Shown here piece after piece: positions 1 to 5,091 of a DNA stretch of 6,347 bases. The DNA comes from Novosphingobium sp. UBA6722 (GTDB taxonomy: Bacteria > Pseudomonadota > Alphaproteobacteria > Sphingomonadales > Sphingomonadaceae): the NCBI GenBank assembly GCA_002454125.1, contig DKII01000165.1:947-7293 (forward strand), written 5' to 3'. Both the position numbers and the translations under genes were made by a program. The notes beneath the pieces are model-generated. The model ran no database searches. It was not told the origin of the DNA and worked only from the letters and a program-made list of their open reading frames with translations. Every line of letters starts with the position of its first letter. Within the stretch, counting starts at the first letter, position 1.

Positions 1-2094
1 CGCCTCGGCCAGCGGCAGGCGGATCGTGAAGCGCGAGCCGAGGCCCTCGCGGCTTTCGACATCAAGCTGGCCGCCCATCGCCCGGACCAGTTCGCGCGCT
101 TCATAGGCCCCGATCCCGAAGCCACCCGGCTTGGTCGAAACGAATGGCTTGAACAGGCCAGTGCGGACGAATTCGGCGCTCATCCCGCTGCCGGAATCGA
201 TCACTTCGATCACGCCGTGGAGCTGCTCGGTTGCCACCTGGATGAAGACCGGGCTCTCGGCCTCGCTGGCATCGATCGCGTTCTGGACGAGGTGAACCAG
301 CACCTGCTCCAGCAGCTCCTCGCGACCGGCCACGACGCAGGGATCGGACTGGATCAGCTCGACGCGGTGGCCGGCTTTGAACTGGGCGACGACACGCTTG
401 GCAACGTGATCGGCGGCGACGGGCGTCAGGCTTTCGACCGTAGTCGTGCCATAGCTCGATAGGCGCGCGAGCAGCGCGTTGAGCTTGTCCGCCGCATTGC
501 GCAGCGTAATCAGCATGTCGGCGCGAAATTCCGGGTTCTCGGCGTGGGCCTCGGCATTGCGGGCCAGCAGGCTGAGCTGGCTGGCGAGGTTCTTGATATC
601 GTGCATCACGAAGGCAATGCGGCGGTTGAAATCGTCGAACCGCCCGGCCTCGGCCAGGGCTTCCTGACCGGACTGTTCGGCAAGATAGCTGGCCAGCTGC
701 TGACCGGCGACGCGCAGCAGATCGAAATCCTCCCAGTCGAGCCGGCGGGTCAGGACCGGGCGCGCCAGCACGACCATGCCGACCAGCCGGTCGAAGTGGT
801 GCAGCGGGACCAGCGCCCAGGCCCGCGGTTCGGCCAGCAGCCATTCGGGTACGGCTTGCTGCGGCGCGGCCCAGTCGCTGCGCGGCCGATCGCCGGCACT
901 GCGCAGCTCGTCCAGATCAACGATGAACCCGCCCGAACGGTCCGCCTCGAAGGCCCGGACCGCTGCCGCCGGCAGCGCCACGGCGGGCACGTCTGCGGTC
1001 GGCCATTGCCAGCGGCTGGCCAGCGCGAAGTCACCCTGGTCGTTCAGCGTCAGCAGCAGGCCGGCGGGGCTGTCGGTCATGTCGGCCACGGCACGGATGA
1101 CGCGTTCGTGCAGCGGACCGCCGGTCGGCCCGCCGTGCGCCATGGTCCGGGTGAAGCGCAGCCATTCCTGGCGATAGTCATAGCGATGCTGGAACAGGTG
1201 TTTGCTGAGCGTCACCCGCAGCCGCGCCCGCAGCGTCCGCGATGATGCAAGCACGGCCAGCACGATGGCAGCGCTGCCGGCAAAGGCCAGTTGCAGCTCG
1301 GCGGTCAGTTCCTGCCCGGCCCAGGCCAGCCAGCGGGCAATCGCGACCATGAAGACCAGATAGGCCCCGATGATCATCAGCGAGGCCGATTGGAACATAA
1401 CCGCGCGCGACGGGCTGAACCGCAGAGCCTCACTGCCCCGGCGCAGACCGAGCGCGATCAGCGCCCCGATCGCGACAGCGGCGATCCCGCGCAGCGCCAC
1501 CAGCCCGTCGAGCGTCCCGGCAAGAAGATAGGAGACGGTATAGTGGTTGAGATCGAACCCCCACTGCGCCGCGAGCGCGAGCGCCGGCCAGCGCAGCAGC
1601 AGCCGCGCATTGGGGGCCGCACCGCCATAGAGGTTGTGGACCAGCATCAGTCCGCCGGTCGCCACCAGCAGGCGGAACAGGGTGACGGTGTGGAACGCCA
1701 ATTCCGCAAACCGGCCATCGAACGGGCTGGCCAGCAGCAGCAGTTCGATGGTCAATTGCAGCAGTTCGACAAACCCCAACGCCACCAGCAGTGGCTGCAC
1801 CGGGGCCAGGCTGGCGTGGCGACCGTCGACCGCGAACAGCCGGTATAGCGCGAACAGCCAGGCCAGGTTGCGCAGGCTGTCGGCCAGTTCGGCCCCCAGC
1901 GAGGATGGCCCCGCCATCGCACCGATCAGCGCCCACAGCCCGGTGACCGCAACCGCAAAGGTCAACGCCCGCCGGGCCGTGCCGAACTTGCCAGGGCCGG
2001 AATAGAGCCGGCCGGCCGCGATCAGGCAGGCGAAGGCCCCCGTCCCCCAGACAATGGAGCCGATCACGGGCCAGATCCCGGCAGCGACGCTCAT
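1..2094 (-). CDS. prsK: PEP-CTERM/XrtA system membrane histidine kinase PrsK (C-terminal few residues cut by window edge)
   Basis: Sensor kinase of the PrsK/PrsR two-component pair associated with PEP-CTERM/exosortase exopolysaccharide loci. The frame is open for 698 codons to the left edge and ends in LPLAEA, just after the usual end of a kinase ATPase domain, so only a few residues and the stop are missing. Residues 1-285 are strongly hydrophobic with about eight membrane segments. The linker KHLFQHRYDYRQEWLRF (299-315) is typical of PrsK. A GAF-like sensor region follows at about 325-475. The kinase core has an H-box (FVMHDIKNLASQLSLL, phosphoacceptor His498), N-box (LVQNAIDAS, Asn605), G1 box (DSGSGMS, Asp633) and G2 box (GFGIG, 658-662). 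All catalytic elements look intact. The ATG is one base after the stop of the upstream sugar transferase, with GAGGGGG nine bases ahead, which implies co-transcription and probable translational coupling. Family assignment is by motif recognition; the signal sensed is unknown. Confidence 0.93.
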   Translation of the reverse strand, partial: MSVAAGIWPVIGSIVWGTGAFACLIAAGRLYSGPGKFGTARRALTFAVAVTGLWALIGAMAGPSSLGAELADSLRNLAWLFALYRLFAVDGRHASLAPVQPLLVALGFVELLQLTIELLLLASPFDGRFAELAFHTVTLFRLLVATGGLMLVHNLYGGAAPNARLLLRWPALALAAQWGFDLNHYTVSYLLAGTLDGLVALRGIAAVAIGALIALGLRRGSEALRFSPSRAVMFQSASLMIIGAYLVFMVAIARWLAWAGQELTAELQLAFAGSAAIVLAVLASSRTLRARLRVTLSKHLFQHRYDYRQEWLRFTRTMAHGGPTGGPLHERVIRAVADMTDSPAGLLLTLNDQGDFALASRWQWPTADVPAVALPAAAVRAFEADRSGGFIVDLDELRSAGDRPRSDWAAPQQAVPEWLLAEPRAWALVPLHHFDRLVGMVVLARPVLTRRLDWEDFDLLRVAGQQLASYLAEQSGQEALAEAGRFDDFNRRIAFVMHDIKNLASQLSLLARNAEAHAENPEFRADMLITLRNAADKLNALLARLSSYGTTTVESLTPVAADHVAKRVVAQFKAGHRVELIQSDPCVVAGREELLEQVLVHLVQNAIDASEAESPVFIQVATEQLHGVIEVIDSGSGMSAEFVRTGLFKPFVSTKPGGFGIGAYEARELVRAMGGQLDVESREGLGSRFTIRLPLAEA

Positions 2095-2095
2095 C

Positions 2096-3481
2096 TCAGC
2101 GCGCCCCCTCGTTCCAAAGCACCACGCGCAGCGTCTGCAGCAGGATCAGCAGATCGAGGAACGGGCTGTAATTCTTGGCGTAATAGAGATCGTATTCCAG
2201 CTTGTGCCGGGAATCCTCGATCGACGCGCCATAGGGGTAGTTGATCTGGGCCCAGCCGGTAATTCCCGGCTTCACCATGTGGCGTTCGGCGTAATAGGGC
2301 AGGTGCTGTTCCAGATCGGCGACGAATTCGGGCCGTTCCGGACGCGGGCCGACAAAGCTCATCTCGCCCTTCAGCACGGTCCAGAGCTGGGGCAGCTCAT
2401 CGATCCGGGTCTTGCGGATGAAGTTGCCAATCCGGGTAATGCGGGGATCGTTTTCACAGGCCCACTGCGCGCCGTTCACTTCGGCATCGGTGCGCATCGA
2501 GCGCAGCTTGATCACGTTGAACGGCTGGCCATAAAGCCCGACGCGGGTCTGGCGGTAAAATGCCGGCCCCTTGCTGTCGAGCCGGACCAGCAGCGCGAAC
2601 AGCAGGATCACCGGAGCGGTGATCAGCAGGACCAAGCCACTGACGGTGATATCGAAAAGGCGCTTAAGGGCGCGCGACACCGCCTGGCCGGATGAAAAGC
2701 CATCGGAAAAGATCAGCCAGCTGGGATTGACCGTCTCCAGGTCAACCCGGCCGGTTTCGCGTTCGATGAAGCTGGAGAAATCGTTGACGTAGACGCCCGT
2801 GGTCTTGATCCGCAGCAGGTCGGCCAGCGGCAGGGCATTGCGGCGTTCTTCCAGCGCCAGCACCACTTCGCTGACCCCCAACCCTTCGACATGGCCGGTC
2901 AGGTTCTCGATCGACCCGCGCGGCACCGGGTTCGGCACGACAGGTTCGGCTCCCGTCATCGAGACAAAGCCCGCGACGCGGAAGCCGCTTTCGGGACGCA
3001 GCGACAGCTGCCGCAGCCGCTCGGCCCGCTGGCCCGCGCCCAGCACCAGGACCTGGCGGCGGAAGGCATCGGCGCCGAGCGCCGCGCCCACCAGCAGCCG
3101 GTTGAGGACCAGGGCAAAGACCGAGCCGATCATGGCGTAGGCCAGGGTCGAACGCCAGAAATTGCCCCCGCCGACGATGAAATCCAGGAAGGCCAGGCCG
3201 ATGATCCCAAACGAGATCGCCACCAGCAACCGCGCCGTGGCATAGCGCATCGAGCGCAGTGCCTCGGGCCCATAGACCCCCACCGCGATCATCGCCGTCA
3301 GCATCACGACCGCATGGCCGCCAAGTTGCCAGAAGCGGTCGATAGTGCCCCCCGGGTCCATGCCGATCTGGGTGGCCCGCAGGCGCCATGACAGGTCGCC
3401 CGCCAGGTACAGCAGGATCAAATCGATCACCCCGACCAGAATGACGGCATGGGGGATGTAATGTTTGAACAGCCGGATCAT
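2096..3481 (-). CDS. PEP-CTERM/XrtA system-associated sugar transferase (TIGR03013/EpsB-type polyprenyl glycosylphosphotransferase)
   Basis: Membrane enzyme expected to transfer a sugar-1-phosphate from a nucleotide sugar to undecaprenyl phosphate, the first step in building an exopolysaccharide repeat unit. It has 461 residues, normal for the family. Residues 1-135 hold about four membrane segments. Residues 142-235 form a Rossmann-like region starting VLVLGAG. A hydrophobic helix at 279-300 leads into the bacterial sugar transferase domain (about 271-461), with KRLFDI (273-278), FNVIKLRSMR (321-330), TRIDELPQLW (358-367) containing the Asp361-Glu362 catalytic dyad known from PglC-type enzymes, GEMSFVGPRPERPEF (372-386) and PGITGWAQINYPYG (405-418). 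The ATG at 3481 has AGGGA close upstream, and an in-frame TAG lies a few codons further up, so no long extension is possible. It is the first visible gene of the operon with prsK. The sugar specificity cannot be read from the sequence. Confidence 0.93.
   Translation of the reverse strand: MIRLFKHYIPHAVILVGVIDLILLYLAGDLSWRLRATQIGMDPGGTIDRFWQLGGHAVVMLTAMIAVGVYGPEALRSMRYATARLLVAISFGIIGLAFLDFIVGGGNFWRSTLAYAMIGSVFALVLNRLLVGAALGADAFRRQVLVLGAGQRAERLRQLSLRPESGFRVAGFVSMTGAEPVVPNPVPRGSIENLTGHVEGLGVSEVVLALEERRNALPLADLLRIKTTGVYVNDFSSFIERETGRVDLETVNPSWLIFSDGFSSGQAVSRALKRLFDITVSGLVLLITAPVILLFALLVRLDSKGPAFYRQTRVGLYGQPFNVIKLRSMRTDAEVNGAQWACENDPRITRIGNFIRKTRIDELPQLWTVLKGEMSFVGPRPERPEFVADLEQHLPYYAERHMVKPGITGWAQINYPYGASIEDSRHKLEYDLYYAKNYSPFLDLLILLQTLRVVLWNEGAR
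2104..2110 (-). promoter_or_regulatory. Ribosome binding site of prsK inside the end of the sugar transferase gene
   Basis: On the minus strand GAGGGGG lies nine bases before the prsK ATG (2094). It sits within the last codons of the upstream gene, so ribosomes finishing that gene would pass over it. This fixes the prsK start and supports an operon. Confidence 0.6.
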
Positions 3482-3556
3482 TTGTCCCTGCGAGCCCGAG
3501 TACGTCGGACATGCCTAACGGGGACTTATGAAATGTCGGTAAACTTTACAGATCGC
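3482..3556 (-). promoter_or_regulatory. Leader/promoter region of the PEP-CTERM operon
   Basis: A 75-base gap between the stop of the ScfR-type regulator and the ATG of the sugar transferase, both on the minus strand. It includes a Shine-Dalgarno-like AGGGA (3485-3489), three bases from the ATG, and the TGT...ACA element described separately. I see no convincing sigma-70 -35/-10 pair, no sigma-54 GG-N10-GC pattern and no GC-rich hairpin followed by a T run. Some transcripts could therefore read through from the regulator. Confidence 0.45.
3534..3550 (-). promoter_or_regulatory. Candidate operator: TGTAAAGTTTACCGACA with inner 11-bp palindrome
   Basis: Read on the minus strand, the 17-mer TGTAAAGTTTACCGACA starts six bases after the regulator's stop codon and ends 52 bases before the sugar transferase ATG. 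It contains GTAAAGTTTAC (3539-3549), a perfect inverted repeat around one central base, and has TGT/ACA at its outer ends. Its AT-richness and placement in the only gap ahead of the operon suggest a protein binding site or upstream promoter element. That role is inferred from position; PrsR is a possible but unproven ligand. Confidence 0.4.
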
Positions 3557-4945
3557 TCACTCGGCGAAGGCGAAGGGGGTCAGGCCGCGCGCGCGTTCGT
3601 CAAAGGCCAGCGCGGCGCCGCGCGGCGGCAGGGAACGCTGGGCGCAGTCCTTGCGGTGGCAGCCAGCGCAGCCTGGACCGATCGGCACGGCATGCGGCGC
3701 TTCAAACGATACGCCGCGGGCCTGGGCCAGCGTACCGGCCAGGCCCGCATCGATCCCCAGTGCCACCACAAACCGCGGTCCATGGCCGCCCGGTGCCCCG
3801 CTCCCCTCGACCGTCCGGGCGATCGTCAGCCACAGGCTTTCCGCCCCGCTCGGCTCGACAAAGCTGGCGAGCTGGACGCAGAGCTGTCCGGCCCGCTCGA
3901 ACGCACGGTGCGCCACCCACAGCGGGCAGCCGGTATCGCTGTCGAGCAGCGCCGTGCCGCTGGCGCCGGCATAGCGCTTCGAAAACTGCCCGGCGCGATC
4001 GACCCGGGCCATGAAGAACGGCAGCCCGCGCTGCCCGACCCGTTGCAGGGTGGTCAGCCGGTGCGCCAGCTGTTCAAACCCAACGCCAAAGCGCCGCTGC
4101 AGGATCGGCAAGTCATAGCCGGTCGCCTCGCAGGCGCGGATGAACCGGCCATAGGGCATCAGCACCGCAGCGGCGAAATAGGCCGTCAGGTGGCGCCGGA
4201 ACAGGCGCCAGGCCGCGCGGTCGGTAAACTGCGCGCCATTGGCCAGAGCGGTGATCTCGTCGCGCTGTTCCAGCAGAGCGAGTTGCAGCGCGATCTGGAA
4301 ATTGCGCGACGAGGTATCGAGCAGCTCCGACAGCTGGAGCTGGCGGGCGTGCAGATCAAGCCGCCGCAGCGCATCGGGCATAACCTCGACCGGCAGGATT
4401 CGCACGGCGATCTGGTGCTTCTGGCGCAGCCGCTCGGCCAGGGCCGCGCCGGTATCGGCATTGGACAGGCGCAGCTCGTCGGCAAGGGCCTCAGCCGCGG
4501 CATCGAGATCCGTGAAATGGTTGCGCCACCGCTCGATCTCGCGCCGGACCAGCTCCATCGGCTCATCGGCACTGGCCACCCCGCCCCCGCCGCTGGCATC
4601 GAACAGGCGGGCAAAGGCGATCGCGGCCTGGGGCGCAGCGCTCAGCCATTCGGCAATCTCGTCGCGATCGATCGCCAGACCGGCAAAGCGGGCATCGGCC
4701 AGCCGGCGGCGCAGGCCATCGATCCCGCCAACAGCCTCATCCTGGCGCAGGCTGCGCGGATCGAAGTCATAGGCCTCGGCCAGCCGGACTAGCAGGCGGG
4801 CCGACAGCGGGCGCTGGTTGCGCTCCACCAGGTTGAGGTAACTTGGCGAAATGCCCAACTGTGCAGCCATGGCCGATTGGGTCAGCCCTTCACGCTTGCG
4901 CAAGCGGCGGATCGCGGGGCCAGCAAGAAGCAGTGTATCGGGCAT
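3557..4945 (-). CDS. ScfR/RamB-family Xre transcriptional regulator (HTH, ImmA/IrrE-like, DUF2083)
   Basis: DNA-binding regulator of the short-chain fatty acyl-CoA regulator family, whose characterised members (RamB, PccR) control acetate and propionyl-CoA assimilation genes. From the ATG at 4945 it has 462 residues, usual for the family. A helix-turn-helix occupies about 11-61, with GLTQSAMAAQLGISPSYLNL and ERNQRPLSARLL. The middle (about 175-300) resembles ImmA/IrrE, including YFAAAVLMPYGRF, but the HExxH zinc-protease motif is not visible. The C-terminus is DUF2083-like and carries Cys426, Cys429 and Cys434 in CAGCHRKDCAQR, a possible metal or cluster site. An in-frame TTG at 4972 would add nine residues, but it lies inside candidate operator sequence, so the ATG is preferred. 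No Shine-Dalgarno sequence precedes either start. The gene is divergent from aceA, which is its likely target. Effector and sign of regulation are unknown. Confidence 0.88.
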   Translation of the reverse strand: MPDTLLLAGPAIRRLRKREGLTQSAMAAQLGISPSYLNLVERNQRPLSARLLVRLAEAYDFDPRSLRQDEAVGGIDGLRRRLADARFAGLAIDRDEIAEWLSAAPQAAIAFARLFDASGGGGVASADEPMELVRREIERWRNHFTDLDAAAEALADELRLSNADTGAALAERLRQKHQIAVRILPVEVMPDALRRLDLHARQLQLSELLDTSSRNFQIALQLALLEQRDEITALANGAQFTDRAAWRLFRRHLTAYFAAAVLMPYGRFIRACEATGYDLPILQRRFGVGFEQLAHRLTTLQRVGQRGLPFFMARVDRAGQFSKRYAGASGTALLDSDTGCPLWVAHRAFERAGQLCVQLASFVEPSGAESLWLTIARTVEGSGAPGGHGPRFVVALGIDAGLAGTLAQARGVSFEAPHAVPIGPGCAGCHRKDCAQRSLPPRGAALAFDERARGLTPFAFAE

Positions 4946-4952
4946 GGCCAGA

Positions 4953-4971
4953 TTTTGTAACTTTATTGACA
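4953..4971 (+). repeat. Direct repeat copy 1, regulator-proximal
   Basis: TTTTGTAACTTTATTGACA matches the copy at 5017-5035 in 16 of 19 positions. It begins eight bases upstream of the regulator's ATG, so a protein bound here would probably block or shape that promoter. Confidence 0.5.
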
Positions 4972-4981
4972 ACTTTGCAAG
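4969..4981 (+). promoter_or_regulatory. Putative ScfR/RamB operator box
   Basis: ACAACTTTGCAAG agrees with the published corynebacterial RamB consensus (A-A/G-AACTTTGCAAA) at 11 of 13 positions, including the whole AACTTTGCAA core, and contains the palindrome TTGCAA. TTTGCAA is also the core of sites recalled for the related regulator PccR. It lies between a RamB-family gene and aceA, a classical RamB target. Consensus strings are from memory and no search was run. Confidence 0.6.
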
Positions 4982-5016
4982 AGTGAACTGGCCAAGCAGC
5001 GCACCAAGACAAGAAT

Positions 5017-5035
5017 TTTTGTAATTTGATGGACA
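5017..5035 (+). repeat. Direct repeat copy 2, aceA-proximal
   Basis: TTTTGTAATTTGATGGACA is the second copy of the imperfect repeat, 64 bp (about six helical turns) from copy 1. It lies 56 bases upstream of the aceA start codon, where it could overlap the aceA promoter. Confidence 0.5.
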
Positions 5036-5079
5036 GCGACTCAGGCCATCGGGGCTAAGCAGAACGGGTTCAAACCCCT

Positions 5080-5084
5080 GGAGG
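5080..5084 (+). promoter_or_regulatory. Ribosome binding site of aceA
   Basis: A full GGAGG with a seven-base spacer to the GTG at 5092. It decides the aceA start, since the first ATG in frame is 30 codons further in. The site can fold into a small hairpin (GGAG 5080-5083 with CTCC 5087-5090). Confidence 0.85.
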
Positions 5085-5091
5085 TTCTCCC

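Larger units (their letters stand above)
4946..5091. promoter_or_regulatory. Divergent regulatory region between the ScfR/RamB-type regulator and aceA
   Basis: A 146-bp intergenic region whose left two thirds are clearly AT-richer than the genes. It holds a RamB-like box, a long imperfect direct repeat and three TTTG(C/T)AA elements (4954-4960, 4974-4980 and 5018-5024). Promoters for both genes must lie here or overlap the gene starts. On the plus strand a consensus TTGACA occurs at 4966-4971, but no good -10 follows at 17 bases. On the minus strand TTGCAA (4980-4975) is followed after 17 bases by CAAAAT (4957-4952), which would put the start point near the regulator's ATG and could give a leaderless message. 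These promoter readings are tentative. Confidence 0.6.

Noticed and set aside
101..2005. Several open frames of 60 to 250 codons on both strands over the prsK region
   Set aside because: All overlap the continuous prsK frame, which carries ordered membrane, GAF and kinase motifs. The others have low-complexity Arg/Pro/Gln-rich products.
3491..3500. CGAGCCCGAG as a terminator stem after the regulator gene
   Set aside because: It is a short direct repeat of CGAG, not an inverted repeat, and no T run follows.
2742..3512. 256-codon minus-strand frame starting upstream of the sugar transferase ATG
   Set aside because: It is a shifted frame over the sugar transferase with a Gly/Arg/Pro-rich product and no domain signal.
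3482..3556. Sigma-54 promoter for the PEP-CTERM operon
   Set aside because: I looked for GG-N10-GC with TGGCAC-like context and found none in the gap.
3449..4792. 447-codon open frame on the plus strand opposite the ScfR-type regulator
   Set aside because: Its product is rich in Arg, Gln, Gly and Pro with no recognisable domain, and it mirrors a well-supported gene. Long opposite frames are common in GC-rich DNA.
4966..4994. Perfect TTGACA as a -35 element for aceA
   Set aside because: The hexamer 17 bases downstream is TGGCCA, far from a -10 consensus, and the match falls inside a repeat that may be an operator. Not called as a promoter.
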